Below, in pieces: positions 23,816 through 32,861 of a stretch of 37,070 nt of DNA (position 1 is the first letter of the stretch; each line of letters opens with the position of its first letter). Origin of the DNA: Euryarchaeota archaeon UBA24 (GTDB taxonomy: Archaea > Halobacteriota > Halobacteria > Halobacteriales > Hikarchaeaceae). A program made the position numbers and the translations under genes. The notes beneath the pieces were generated by a model that had not been told where the DNA came from, searched no databases, and saw nothing but the letters and a program-made list of their open reading frames with translations. The stretch covers positions 1 through 37,070 of the forward strand of contig DASO01000011.1 in the NCBI GenBank assembly GCA_002503845.1, read 5' to 3'.

Positions 23816-24825
23816 CTAACAAAAAATTCACTACAAACGTATACTACGAAAAAGACGCGGACAGAGCACATATAGATGATAAAACTGTGGCAGTAATAGG
23901 ATATGGGAGCCAAGGGCATGCACATGCACGTAATCTTCATGATAGTGGTGTGAAGGTGATAGTGGGCCTGAGAGAAAGTTCGTCTTCATGGGAAACAGTT
24001 AAAAATGATGGATTAAACGTTGCAACCCCCATTGAGGCTACGAAAGAAGCAGACATAATTATGATGCTAGTTCCGGATACTGCTGCTTCGTCAGTTTATA
24101 AAGAAATAGAGTCAGCAATAGAAGAGGGGAATACGTTGATGTTCGCCCATGGGTTTAATATTCATTATAGTCAGGTGGAACCTCCAAGTAATATTGATGT
24201 GTCGATGATTGCACCCAAGAGTCCAGGTAATCTTGTTAGGAGGAATTACGTGAAAGATCAAGGTACTCCTGCACTTTTGGCAATATATCAAGATTATACA
24301 GGGGAGGCAAAAGAAGTAGCTTTAGCGTATGCAGAAGGTATTGGATGTGCCAGGGCGGGAGTGGTTGAAACGTCGTTCCAAGAAGAAGTGGAATCGGATT
24401 TATTTGGAGAGCAAGTTATATTATGCGGAGGGGTGACTAGTCTTATGAGGATGAGTTTTGAGACACTAGTAGAAAATGGATATTCCCCCGAGATGGCATA
24501 TTTTGAATGTCTTAATGAGTTAAAATTAATTGTAGATTTGATATATGAAGGTGGTTTGATGAAGATGTGGACTGATGTTTCGGACACGGCAGAATATGGT
24601 GGTTTAACAAGAGGGCCTAGAGTTGTTGACGAGCGTGTGAAAGAGAATATGGCAGTAGTACTAAAAGAAATTCAAGATGGAACATTTGCCAAAGAGTGGA
24701 TTGCAGAAGATAAAGCAGGAAGGCCGAAATACAACCAGATTAGGTTAGAAGAACAAAATCATCAAATAGAGGAGGTGGGAGTGAATCTACGCTCGCTCTT
24801 TTCGTGGTCAGAAGAAAATGAGTGA
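23812..24825 (+). CDS. ilvC: Ketol-acid reductoisomerase, class I
   Basis: A 337-residue enzyme that isomerises and reduces acetolactate to dihydroxyisovalerate. The N-terminal Rossmann domain shows '[16 protein letters not shown]', and the cofactor loop '[10 protein letters not shown]' has an Arg and several Ser that favour NADPH. '[19 protein letters not shown]' carries the magnesium-binding acids of the helical domain. The short length is class I. It overlaps ilvN by four and leuC by eight bases. Confidence 0.97.
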   Translation: MTNKKFTTNVYYEKDADRAHIDDKTVAVIGYGSQGHAHARNLHDSGVKVIVGLRESSSSWETVKNDGLNVATPIEATKEADIIMMLVPDTAASSVYKEIESAIEEGNTLMFAHGFNIHYSQVEPPSNIDVSMIAPKSPGNLVRRNYVKDQGTPALLAIYQDYTGEAKEVALAYAEGIGCARAGVVETSFQEEVESDLFGEQVILCGGVTSLMRMSFETLVENGYSPEMAYFECLNELKLIVDLIYEGGLMKMWTDVSDTAEYGGLTRGPRVVDERVKENMAVVLKEIQDGTFAKEWIAEDKAGRPKYNQIRLEEQNHQIEEVGVNLRSLFSWSEENE

Positions 24826-26221
24826 AGGTACATTATACGATAAAGTGTGGGATGGCCACAAAGTGAGAGAATTGCCTAATGGGCAGGATCAACTATTTGT
24901 GGGATTGCACCTGATACACGAAGTTACTAGTCCACAGGCATTTGGCATGATAAGGGAGAAGAGAATGGAAGTTGCATACCCTGAACTAACACATGCGACA
25001 GTGGACCACATAATACCTACAAAGGATCAATCGAGACCATTTAAAGATGATCAGGCAGAACGGATGATGGCGGAATTGGAATCTAATACGCTAGAGGCAA
25101 ATATTAAATTTGCAGGTCCAGATAGTGGGGATCAGGGTATTGTCCATGTCGTTGGACCAGAGCGGGGATTAACCCAACCAGGGATGACTATTGTATGTGG
25201 GGACTCCCATACTTCTACTCATGGGGCTTTTGGATCCCTTGCTTTTGGGATTGGGACAACTCAGATTAGAGATGTACTAGCCACACAAACAATGGCTCTA
25301 GGTCGTCAGAAGGTTCGAAAAATAGAGGTCAAAGGAGAATTGGGAGAATACGTCACTGCCAAGGATATAATCCTAACAATAATTCGGCATTTGGGCACAG
25401 ATGGTGGAGTAGGTCACGTGTATGAATATGGAGGCCCTGCGGTGTCAAAATTAAGTATGGAAGGTAGAATGTCAATATGCAATATGTCAATTGAAGGGGG
25501 CGCAAGGGCAGGGTATATAAATCCGGACGAGACCACATATGAGTGGCTTAAGAACACAGATACATTTGAAAAGGATCCAGACAAATTTGAAGAGTTATTA
25601 CCATACTGGGAATCTATCAAGTCAGAGGAAGATGCAAAATATGATGATGTTTTTGAAATTGATTGTAACAAAATAGAACCAATGGTGACATGGGGAACCA
25701 CTCCCGGCCAAGGTATTGGTATATCAGAAAAAATCCCAGATCCAAAGTCACTGGAAGAATCAAAACGTGAGAGTGCTACTAGGGCTCAAAATCATATGCG
25801 TGTTACACCAGGGGATAAAATGGAAGGATATAAAATTGACGTTGCTTTTATTGGATCTTGTACCAACTCTAGACTGTCAGATCTTCGAGAAGCATGTAAA
25901 ATCGTCGAAGGGAAAACCGTAGCTTCGAATGTTCGGGCTTTGGTAGTTCCAGGGAGTCAACGAGTGAAGTTAGCAGCGGAAGAGGAAGGACTAGATAAAA
26001 TTTTTGTAGAATCTGGTTTTGACTGGAGATTGGCAGGATGTTCTATGTGCTTGGCCATGAATGAAGATCAATTGATTGAAGATGAGGCCTGTGCATCTTC
26101 TTCGAATAGGAACTTCATTGGCAGGCAGGGATCGAAAGATGGTCGAACTATATTGATGAGTCCTGCAATGGTTGCTGCTGCGGCTATAAAGGGTGAAGTT
26201 ACAGATGTGAGGAGGATATAA
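24818..26221 (+). CDS. leuC: 3-isopropylmalate dehydratase large subunit
   Basis: A 467-residue aconitase-family protein that binds the [4Fe-4S] cluster isomerising 2- to 3-isopropylmalate. The three cysteine ligands lie in 'GSCTNSR' (about residue 347) and 'GCSMC' (about 407 and 410). '[13 protein letters not shown]' is the substrate-binding His segment. The length fits the bacterial/haloarchaeal LeuC rather than the shorter methanogen HACN form of about 420 residues. Its start overlaps ilvC by eight bases, and leuD begins two bases after its stop. Confidence 0.97.
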   Translation: MSEGTLYDKVWDGHKVRELPNGQDQLFVGLHLIHEVTSPQAFGMIREKRMEVAYPELTHATVDHIIPTKDQSRPFKDDQAERMMAELESNTLEANIKFAGPDSGDQGIVHVVGPERGLTQPGMTIVCGDSHTSTHGAFGSLAFGIGTTQIRDVLATQTMALGRQKVRKIEVKGELGEYVTAKDIILTIIRHLGTDGGVGHVYEYGGPAVSKLSMEGRMSICNMSIEGGARAGYINPDETTYEWLKNTDTFEKDPDKFEELLPYWESIKSEEDAKYDDVFEIDCNKIEPMVTWGTTPGQGIGISEKIPDPKSLEESKRESATRAQNHMRVTPGDKMEGYKIDVAFIGSCTNSRLSDLREACKIVEGKTVASNVRALVVPGSQRVKLAAEEEGLDKIFVESGFDWRLAGCSMCLAMNEDQLIEDEACASSSNRNFIGRQGSKDGRTILMSPAMVAAAAIKGEVTDVRRI

Positions 26222-26223
26222 GA

Positions 26224-26823
26224 ATGGGCGCTCCTGCAATAAAATCTGCCAGTGGGAAAGGAATATCCATAAGAGGTAGTGATATTGATACAGATCAGAT
26301 TATTCCAGCTAGATACCTCAAGGCAATAACATTTGACGGGTTGGGGGAATTTTCATTTAGAGATTTAAGGTTCGATGGAGAGGGCCGAGAACTGGAACAT
26401 CCATTTAATGACAAGGAGTATCAAGATGCATCCATATTAGTGGTCAATTCTAACTTTGGGTGTGGTTCATCTAGAGAGCATGCACCTCAGGCTTTAATGA
26501 GATGGGGAATTGAAGCAATAATTGGACATAGTTTTGCCGAGATTTTCGCAGGAAATTGCTTAGCTTTGGGAATACCAGTAGTTGAGATGGAAGCTGCACA
26601 GATAGAGATACTGCAAGAATGGGTAGAATCCAATCCAGGTACAGAAATTCATATAGATATTGTGGCACAAGAAATAAGATATAATGAACAAGATATACAA
26701 GTCAGTATCCCAAAATCGCATAGGAAAGCTCTTGTGGATGGGATATGGGATACAACGGCACTGTTGAAATCAAATCCAGAAGAAGTTAAACAGATATCAA
26801 GACGAATACCCTATATAAAATGA
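26224..26823 (+). CDS. leuD: 3-isopropylmalate dehydratase small subunit
   Basis: A 199-residue swivel-domain partner of LeuC. '[16 protein letters not shown]' at the N-terminus and '[14 protein letters not shown]' contain the substrate-contacting residues. The length matches bacterial LeuD (about 200) rather than the shorter methanogen form (about 165). It overlaps leuB by four bases. Confidence 0.96.
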   Translation: MGAPAIKSASGKGISIRGSDIDTDQIIPARYLKAITFDGLGEFSFRDLRFDGEGRELEHPFNDKEYQDASILVVNSNFGCGSSREHAPQALMRWGIEAIIGHSFAEIFAGNCLALGIPVVEMEAAQIEILQEWVESNPGTEIHIDIVAQEIRYNEQDIQVSIPKSHRKALVDGIWDTTALLKSNPEEVKQISRRIPYIK

Positions 26824-27797
26824 AAAAAATCTTAGTAATACCAGGAGATGGGATAGGATTGGAAGTAATTCCAGCTACGGTTAGTGTGATAGAGTCACTA
26901 GGATTAAAAATTGAGTTTATTAATTCAAATGCAGGGGATGAGATAAAAAAACAAACTGGAAATGCACTACCAGTAGAAGTACTTGAACTTGTGGAAGAAG
27001 TAGACTCCATACTGTTTGGAGCAGCGGGTGAATCTGCAGCAGATGTGATACTTCCACTTAGAAGGGAAATAGACTCATTTGTGAATGTGAGACCCGCAAA
27101 GGCATATCCAGGTGTAAACGCACTTCAGCCAAAGACAGATTTGGTAATACTTCGAGAGAATTCAGAAGGCGTTTACACAGGGATTGAATCCAGGGTATCA
27201 GAAGAAATGGCAACTCTAACGAGAGTGGTAACCAAAACCGCTTCTACTAGGTTGGCAGAATATTCTTGTGAATATGTGAAAGCACAAGGGTTGGATAAAT
27301 TTACTATTGCCCACAAAGATAATGTGATGAGAATTACAGATGGACTCTTTAGAGAAACTGTAGAGTCAGTTGCGTCTAAAAGGGGTGTGAAAACAGAATC
27401 TGCAATAATGGATGCTCTTGCTATGTTGATGGTGATGCACCCAGAAAATTATCAGGTGATTGTTTGCCCTAATTTGGCAGGAGATATATTATCAGATTTG
27501 GCCGCAGGATTGGTAGGGGGCCTTGGTCTTCTACCTAGTTCGAACATTGGTCCTAAATGTGCTCTATTCGAACCGGTTCATGGGACGGCTCCAGACATAG
27601 CAGGGAGGGGGATCTCCAATCCAATAGCGTCTATACTGTCAGCATGTATGATGCTTGAATACATAGGATACGAGGAGGAAGCAAGACAAATTCGTTTGGC
27701 TGCAGAGCAAACTTTGATTGATGGTAAAACTACTCCAGATCTTGGTGGGAAGAAGAAAACAGTAGATGTCGCAGAAGAAATAATATCTAAGTTATAA
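26820..27797 (+). CDS. leuB: 3-isopropylmalate dehydrogenase
   Basis: A 325-residue beta-decarboxylating dehydrogenase producing 2-ketoisocaproate. '[12 protein letters not shown]' holds the substrate Arg and loop, '[14 protein letters not shown]' has the catalytic Lys, '[20 protein letters not shown]' carries the metal-binding Asp residues, and '[12 protein letters not shown]' contacts the nicotinamide cofactor. The operon position decides for leuB over homoisocitrate or isocitrate dehydrogenase. It is the last gene of the ilvBNC-leuCDB operon. Confidence 0.94.
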   Translation: MKKILVIPGDGIGLEVIPATVSVIESLGLKIEFINSNAGDEIKKQTGNALPVEVLELVEEVDSILFGAAGESAADVILPLRREIDSFVNVRPAKAYPGVNALQPKTDLVILRENSEGVYTGIESRVSEEMATLTRVVTKTASTRLAEYSCEYVKAQGLDKFTIAHKDNVMRITDGLFRETVESVASKRGVKTESAIMDALAMLMVMHPENYQVIVCPNLAGDILSDLAAGLVGGLGLLPSSNIGPKCALFEPVHGTAPDIAGRGISNPIASILSACMMLEYIGYEEEARQIRLAAEQTLIDGKTTPDLGGKKKTVDVAEEIISKL

Positions 27798-27804
27798 ACG
27801 GCGG

Positions 27805-28542
27805 TTATTGTAGAGATTGTAAATTTTTTGTTAGATCGAAGGGGACGTCTGCTTCTAAGATTACTGCTTGTGCATCCCCACCTATGGAGAGTACTTCCTC
27901 AGCGAAGACGGATGGATCTTGCTGTATAGGAGGGAATGTATCATAATGCATTGGGAATGCGAATTTAACACCCAACCAATTTGCAGCTATTGCGGCTTGA
28001 AATGGGCCCATAGTATAGTGGTCACCAATGGGCAACGCTGCTGCGTCTGGTTTTAAATAATGGCCAATTACATCCCTCATGTCGACAGACAATCCAGTAT
28101 CCCCTGCATGGTAGAAAGATTCTCCATTTCCCATTGCTGCGTCTCGTGGAGGAGAGTCGCTGAGGAGGTATCCTGATGGCATATCACCTCCAGCAGAGTA
28201 TGTGTTTGAATACCCATTTGTATGGTCTGCCCTTTGCATTGTGACGTAGCCAGATCCTACTTGGATGGTGCCACCAATGTTCATCGCAATTGTGGAATCG
28301 ATCCCATAATCATCAGAGATATAACGAGTTAGTTCAGGAGTAGCCACGATGGTACTATCAGTGAAGGAACCAACATCGCCTATATGATCAGCATGACCAT
28401 GAGTTAGTAAAACGTAGTCTGGAGGATCTATATCAGTAGGCTTCAGAGAAGTCTTCGGGTTAGTGAAAAAGGGATCTATTAAGAAAGTGGTGTCTTTGAT
28501 ACGCACGTACCAAGTGGAGTGTCCATGCCAAGTAAGTTGCAT
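27805..28542 (-). CDS. UPF0173 metal-dependent hydrolase (metallo-beta-lactamase fold)
   Basis: A 245-residue MBL-fold protein. 'LTWHGHSTW' at the N-terminus and 'THGHADHIGD' (H48, H50, D52, H53) form the metal site, with further ligands in 'FYHAGDTGL' and 'PMHYDTFPP'. This is the YtkL/UPF0173 group, widespread in archaea and bacteria and of unknown substrate. A TATA element lies about 30 nt upstream of the ATG, so the transcript is probably leaderless. It converges with leuB with 7 bp between stops. Confidence 0.92.
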   Translation of the reverse strand: MQLTWHGHSTWYVRIKDTTFLIDPFFTNPKTSLKPTDIDPPDYVLLTHGHADHIGDVGSFTDSTIVATPELTRYISDDYGIDSTIAMNIGGTIQVGSGYVTMQRADHTNGYSNTYSAGGDMPSGYLLSDSPPRDAAMGNGESFYHAGDTGLSVDMRDVIGHYLKPDAAALPIGDHYTMGPFQAAIAANWLGVKFAFPMHYDTFPPIQQDPSVFAEEVLSIGGDAQAVILEADVPFDLTKNLQSLQ

Positions 28543-28567
28543 TGTGTGAATGTGTAGAACTCCACAG

Positions 28568-28576
28568 ATATTTAAG
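28568..28576 (-). promoter_or_regulatory. TATA box for the UPF0173 gene
   Basis: The minus strand reads CTTAAATAT, centred 30 nt upstream of ATG 28542, a spacing that suggests a leaderless transcript. Confidence 0.45.
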
Positions 28577-28646
28577 GATCTTAGCTGGAAAATGCAGGTT
28601 GAGTGAGGTCGGAATACATATCAAGTAATAAAATCAAGTGAGAATC

Positions 28647-29381
28647 ATGCAATACGTTAGATTTAGAGATCCAGCGGGCTCGATAAGGAATGGAATATTA
28701 GAAGGTAATTTGGTTAAATTTTCTAATGTTAGTTATCAACTAGACGAGATAGACCTACTAGCTCCAGTTGAACCAAGTAAAATAATTTGTGTGGGTAAAA
28801 ATTATGCAGATCATGCAGCCGAAATGGATTCTGAAGTTCCGGACAGTTTGATGTTATTTATAAAAACCCCAAATACGATAGCAGATCCCAATACTACAGT
28901 TACAGTCTTAGGGGGGAAAGAGAGAATAGACCACGAAGGTGAATTGGCAATCGTGATAGGCCAACAGTGTAGGTTTGTATCTGAAGAAAATGCTATGGAT
29001 GTAGTGGCAGGGTATACTGCTGCAAATGACCTATCCAATCGAGATGATCAATTTCAAGAGCAAAATTGGGTCCGGGGGAAAGCGTTCGATAGCTCCCTGC
29101 CTCTCGGTCCAGCAATGGTTGACAAAGAAGATGTTCCAGAAAATGCATCAGTGGTGGTCAGGGTTAATGGAGAGATTCGCCAAGAAGGATCGATCGATCA
29201 ATTAATATATTCAATTCCAGTGATTATTGCAGAAATTACAGAATACATAACGCTTGAACAGGGAGATGTTATTATTACAGGGACTCCTGCAGGAGTAGGC
29301 CCACTTAACGATGGCGATGTGGTGGAAGTGGACATTGAAGGCATACCCACTCTAAAAAATACCATTCGAATTCCAGAATGA
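28647..29381 (+). CDS. Fumarylacetoacetate hydrolase-family protein (canonical active site)
   Basis: A 244-residue FAH-family enzyme with the full set of motifs: 'GKNYADH' (50-56), the metal-binding 'DHEGELAIVIG' (Glu97, Glu99), 'ANDLSNRD' (Asp128), 'KAFDSSLPLGP' and 'TGTPAGVGPL'. Such enzymes cleave acylpyruvates or decarboxylate oxaloacetate-type compounds; many archaea carry one as a housekeeping acylpyruvase. I start it at ATG 28647; an in-frame GTG at 28638 is an alternative. It stands alone between divergent and downstream promoters. Compare the altered paralogue at 9488-10219. Confidence 0.92.
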   Translation: MQYVRFRDPAGSIRNGILEGNLVKFSNVSYQLDEIDLLAPVEPSKIICVGKNYADHAAEMDSEVPDSLMLFIKTPNTIADPNTTVTVLGGKERIDHEGELAIVIGQQCRFVSEENAMDVVAGYTAANDLSNRDDQFQEQNWVRGKAFDSSLPLGPAMVDKEDVPENASVVVRVNGEIRQEGSIDQLIYSIPVIIAEITEYITLEQGDVIITGTPAGVGPLNDGDVVEVDIEGIPTLKNTIRIPE

Positions 29382-29393
29382 GCTAGGAGGGTG

Positions 29394-29403
29394 GGCTTAA
29401 GCC
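29394..29403 (+). promoter_or_regulatory. Promoter element for hisC, palindromic
   Basis: The perfect palindrome GGCTTAAGCC is centred about 27 nt before the hisC ATG at 29426. The TTAA core may be the TATA element, and the symmetry could be an operator; neither is proven. Confidence 0.4.
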
Positions 29404-29425
29404 TATTCCTTGCATAACCTAATTT

Positions 29426-30496
29426 ATGAAAACGCGCGACCTTTCAGAGCACAGGGAATATGCCCCAGGCAAAAGTACCGGGGAGGTTGCAATAGAAATT
29501 GGGAGGGATGAATCAGAGATCATCAATTTATCATCTAATGAAAATCCACTAGGGCCTAGTTTAAATGTGATAAAGACATTGAAGGAAAAATCAGAGGGAG
29601 TAAATAGATATCCGAAAGAAGCATCCAAGGACCTGATAAATAAAATAGCACAGAAATGGGGTATTGGGGAAAGCCAAGTTTGGCTTGCTAATGGAGCAGA
29701 TGGTGCGATAGATTACATATCGAGGGCGATGATAGAACCTGGAGATCGAGTACTTGTTCCAAATCCAGGTTTTGCATATTATGGCATGAGTTCTAGGTTC
29801 CATCACGGTGGGGTAGAAGAATATGATATTGGAAAAAAAGAAGGATTTGAACTTTCTGCAGAAAATGTATTTAGAGGATACAAGGGGCAAAAAATAGTAT
29901 ATTTGACTAATCCGAACAACCCAACTGGAGGAATATTCCCCACCAAGGAGATTGAAAAAATAATAGAAGGTGTAGGGGAGGACTCACTGGTAGTTGTTGA
30001 TGAGGCGTATGGAGAATATTCAGGAAAAAGAAGTTCAATTGAGTTATGTAAAAAATACCAGAATATAGCAGTGATTCGTACTTTTTCAAAGGCATATGGA
30101 TTGGCTGGTTGTAGAATAGGATATGCAATAGTGCCAGAGGAAGGGTCAAAAGAATACTCCAGGGTCAATACCCCATTTGCAGCTGGTGAACTATCGTGTT
30201 ATGCGGCTAGTGCGGCGTTGAGAGATGAAAAACACCTGGGTAAATCTATTGAGATGGCGAGATGGTCTAGAGAATACATGGAGAAAAATCTAGATATGAA
30301 TGTTATGAAAAGTTATGCAAATTTTGTCCTAGTGGAGATAGGAAATGCTACGGAAAGTTTTGAACAATTGAAAAATAAAGGGATCATTGTTAGAGATTGT
30401 ACTTCGTTCGGAATGCCAGAATACATCAGAGTAACGTGTGGGAATCAAGAACAGACAGAGAAGGTAGTAAAAGAAATAAACAACCTGCAAGAATGA
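29426..30496 (+). CDS. hisC: Histidinol-phosphate aminotransferase
   Basis: A 356-residue fold-type I PLP enzyme of HisC length. 'NLSSNENPLGPS' binds the substrate phosphate end, 'NPNNPTGG' and 'VVDEAYGEYS' line the cofactor, and 'RTFSKAYGLAGCRIGY' carries the Schiff-base Lys (about residue 221). It converts imidazole-acetol phosphate to histidinol phosphate in histidine synthesis. The stop overlaps the ATG of the following kinase gene, as in the hisC-kinase pairing I recall from haloarchaea. The promoter spacing suggests a leaderless mRNA. Confidence 0.93.
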   Translation: MKTRDLSEHREYAPGKSTGEVAIEIGRDESEIINLSSNENPLGPSLNVIKTLKEKSEGVNRYPKEASKDLINKIAQKWGIGESQVWLANGADGAIDYISRAMIEPGDRVLVPNPGFAYYGMSSRFHHGGVEEYDIGKKEGFELSAENVFRGYKGQKIVYLTNPNNPTGGIFPTKEIEKIIEGVGEDSLVVVDEAYGEYSGKRSSIELCKKYQNIAVIRTFSKAYGLAGCRIGYAIVPEEGSKEYSRVNTPFAAGELSCYAASAALRDEKHLGKSIEMARWSREYMEKNLDMNVMKSYANFVLVEIGNATESFEQLKNKGIIVRDCTSFGMPEYIRVTCGNQEQTEKVVKEINNLQE

Positions 30497-31029
30497 GAAT
30501 AGCAATTACAGGCACTCCGGGGACTGGGAAAACAACGTGTTCCAAAAATATAACACAGGGGTGTGAAATTTTACATCTGAATGACATAATAAAAGAAAAA
30601 AAATTATACCAAGGCTTTGATGAGAATCGTCAAACATTGATTGCAGATATTAAAGCAATAGAGAAGCACTTGGAGGGAAAAGATAACATAGTAATTGATT
30701 CCCATATTTCACATTTGTTAGAGGTAGACAAAGTGATAGTTCTACGGTGTCACCCTATAGAACTCAAGAAGAGATTGGAAGGGAGAGAATACAATGAAGA
30801 AATTGACATCGAAAAGTCAATTGAGGAGAATGTAAAGGCAGAGTCTCTTGATGTGATACTAGTGGAATCGGTGGAAATCCACGGAGAAAGTAGAGTATAT
30901 GAGATAGATGGAACTGGAAAGGAACCAAGAGTAATTGTTCAAGAAATAGAAGCGGCGATAGCAGGAGATAGAGACCCAGAGGTAGGTTTGGTTTCTTTTA
31001 TTGAATATATGTTTGAGGAAAGCGGATAG
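30493..31029 (+). CDS. AK6/Fap7-type adenylate kinase-like NTPase
   Basis: A 178-residue P-loop protein: 'ITGTPGTGKTTCSKN' (P-loop at about 7-14), 'DSHISHLL' as Walker-B-like segment, and 'RCHPIELKKRLEGREY' as lid region. This is the archaeal AK6/Fap7 family, linked to small ribosomal subunit maturation and adenylate kinase activity. The ATG at 30493 overlaps the hisC stop by four bases, which settles the start against a longer frame that would run inside hisC. Confidence 0.91.
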   Translation: MRIAITGTPGTGKTTCSKNITQGCEILHLNDIIKEKKLYQGFDENRQTLIADIKAIEKHLEGKDNIVIDSHISHLLEVDKVIVLRCHPIELKKRLEGREYNEEIDIEKSIEENVKAESLDVILVESVEIHGESRVYEIDGTGKEPRVIVQEIEAAIAGDRDPEVGLVSFIEYMFEESG

Positions 31030-31068
31030 ATTCATTAAAATAATGAAGAGTAGAAATGAAAGTAATAG

Positions 31069-31671
31069 ATGACATTTCAACGATTGCGTCCTTGGAGTAA
31101 AAAGGTAATTTCACCACTAGTAGATATTCTAGAAAATAGTTTAATAACGCCTAACCAAATTAGTTTTTTGGGATTAATCATAGCATTTTTGGCAGGTTTT
31201 TCTTTTTATACAGGAGAAAGTGGATATGTAGCAGGGGTGGTTTTGATAGCAGTTAGTGGGATCTTAGATCTGCTTGATGGGGAATTGGCCCGAAGGAGGG
31301 GTGAGGATTCAAATAAGGGGGATCTTATAGATCATGTATTTGACCGATATGCAGATATAGTGATAATTGGGGGACTTGCAGCGGGAGTGGGGCAATATTT
31401 GATTGGTTTTATAGCAGTGACAGGAGTACTGATGACATCCTATGTGGGAACTCAGATCCAGGCGGTTGGTTTTTCAAGAGATTATACAGGTTTAATAGTG
31501 CGCGCGGATCGATTTGTGTTGATCATTTTAGCTGTTTTGATAGATATTTCAATAAAAGTCACAATAGGGCCTTTTGATGCAATAACATGGCTATTGATAT
31601 TAGTCGCAGTGGGTGGCCACATGACTGCTATACAACGTTTCGGTAAAGCGTGGAGAGAAATGGAAAATTGA
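31069..31671 (+). CDS. CDP-alcohol phosphatidyltransferase-family membrane protein
   Basis: A 200-residue membrane protein with about six helices. The full CDP-alcohol phosphotransferase signature DGx2ARx8Gx3Dx3D is visible in 'LLDGELARRRGEDSNKG' continuing 'DLIDHVFD'. It attaches a polar head group (glycerol phosphate, inositol phosphate or similar) to CDP-archaeol; the alcohol cannot be told from sequence. It lies 39 nt after the AK6-like gene and probably shares its transcript, as I recall for the haloarchaeal order. Confidence 0.92.
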   Translation: MTFQRLRPWSKKVISPLVDILENSLITPNQISFLGLIIAFLAGFSFYTGESGYVAGVVLIAVSGILDLLDGELARRRGEDSNKGDLIDHVFDRYADIVIIGGLAAGVGQYLIGFIAVTGVLMTSYVGTQIQAVGFSRDYTGLIVRADRFVLIILAVLIDISIKVTIGPFDAITWLLILVAVGGHMTAIQRFGKAWREMEN

Positions 31672-31703
31672 AGAATAATTGAAGAATTGATGAACGCTTC
31701 AGT

Positions 31704-31710
31704 TTTTATA
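31704..31710 (+). promoter_or_regulatory. TATA box for the MBF1 gene
   Basis: TTTTATA is centred about 29 nt before ATG 31736, fitting a leaderless transcript. Confidence 0.5.
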
Positions 31711-31735
31711 CAAAGAATGCGGAGAAATAGTAGTC

Positions 31736-32161
31736 ATGGTTCAATGTGAAATGTGTGGGAAAGGAGTTGTTTCACCAAAAAGCATGAAAATAGAAGGGGC
31801 GATACTACAGGTTTGTCAGGCTTGCTCTAGATTTGGCGTTGAAATTGGGAATACAAAAAGTCAAAGTACAGGGTCAAAATATAAGATTGAACCACGGAAA
31901 GCAACTAATAGAAGAGGGGGATTGAAGAAACAGAAAGGACAAGGGTACCATCACATGAAAGAGGTAGACTTAGAATTTAACGAAAAAATTAGGCAGGGGA
32001 GAGAAGAGAAAGGGTTATCGCAGGTTGAACTTGCTAAAAATCTCAATGAGAGAGCTAGTTTGATCAAGAAATTGGAGAGGGGAGAAGTACTACCGACCGA
32101 AAAGGTTCGGAAGAAATTAGAAAAGCATCTAAAAATTAACTTATTGGAAGATGCAGAATGA
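31736..32161 (+). CDS. Multiprotein bridging factor 1-type transcription factor (aMBF1)
   Basis: A 141-residue archaeal MBF1. An N-terminal zinc ribbon has Cys4, Cys7, Cys27 and Cys30 ('CEMC', 'CQAC'). A basic linker follows (about 45-80) and a Cro/C1-type helix-turn-helix ('REEKGLSQVELAKNLNERAS') fills the C-terminus. Archaeal MBF1 binds the ribosome and is present in nearly all archaea; the eukaryotic protein is a coactivator bridging to TBP. The tpiA gene follows after 38 nt. Confidence 0.94.
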   Translation: MVQCEMCGKGVVSPKSMKIEGAILQVCQACSRFGVEIGNTKSQSTGSKYKIEPRKATNRRGGLKKQKGQGYHHMKEVDLEFNEKIRQGREEKGLSQVELAKNLNERASLIKKLERGEVLPTEKVRKKLEKHLKINLLEDAE

Positions 32162-32199
32162 AGCGCAAAGAATAACTGGTTAGGGGGTTGAATTGAGCC

Positions 32200-32844
32200 A
32201 TGTTCATTCTTATCAATCTGAAAACGTACGTGTGTGATCCGATTGAAATTGCAAAGGCCGCAAATTCTATCTCAAATGAATTGGACGTTAGAATTGCAGT
32301 TGCACCTCAGGTGATTCACTTAAAGGAAGTGGTAGAAACAGGAGTAGAGACTTGGGCGCAACATATGGATAAAGAGGGGGAGAAAGTTAGAACAGGAACA
32401 GTTACCTCAGCGGGATTATCTGAGGCAGGAGTGAGGGGTAGTTTGTTGAATCATTCAGAACATAGGTTATTACTTGCAGAAATTGATGAAAGCATAAAGG
32501 AAGCGTCTGAAGCTAAATTAGAAACAGTTGTGTGTGCAAATAATCCATCCCAAATTGCTGCTGCAACGTCGTTGGATCCAACATTTGTTGCAGTGGAACC
32601 CCCAGAGTTAATCGGAAGTGGAATTCCAGTAAGCAAAGCTGCCCCGGATATTGTCAGGGATGCGGTCGAGTCTGCAGGAAAAGTTAACCCAAAAATTCCA
32701 GTTCTATGTGGAGCAGGCATATCGAATGGGGAGGATGTTTCTGCAGCGATAGAATTGGGTGCTGAGGGCATATTATTAGCTAGTGGTATAGCGAAATCGA
32801 AAAATCCACAGAAATCAATAGAAGATCTATTAAGTGGGATATAG
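32200..32844 (+). CDS. tpiA: Triosephosphate isomerase, archaeal type
   Basis: A 214-residue enzyme, the short length of archaeal TIM (bacterial about 250). 'INLKTY' holds substrate-binding Asn6 and Lys8, 'LNHSEHR' the catalytic His, 'VAVEPPELIGSG' the catalytic Glu and flexible loop, and 'CGAGISNGED' the phosphate-binding region. It interconverts dihydroxyacetone phosphate and glyceraldehyde 3-phosphate. It follows the MBF1 gene closely and converges with the polymerase gene. Confidence 0.96.
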   Translation: MFILINLKTYVCDPIEIAKAANSISNELDVRIAVAPQVIHLKEVVETGVETWAQHMDKEGEKVRTGTVTSAGLSEAGVRGSLLNHSEHRLLLAEIDESIKEASEAKLETVVCANNPSQIAAATSLDPTFVAVEPPELIGSGIPVSKAAPDIVRDAVESAGKVNPKIPVLCGAGISNGEDVSAAIELGAEGILLASGIAKSKNPQKSIEDLLSGI

Positions 32845-32861
32845 AATAGAAGAATTGGTGT

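Noticed and set aside
30397..30492. N-terminal extension of the AK6-like kinase
   Set aside because: It lies wholly within hisC in another frame; the ATG at 30493 overlaps the hisC stop and begins right at the P-loop strand.
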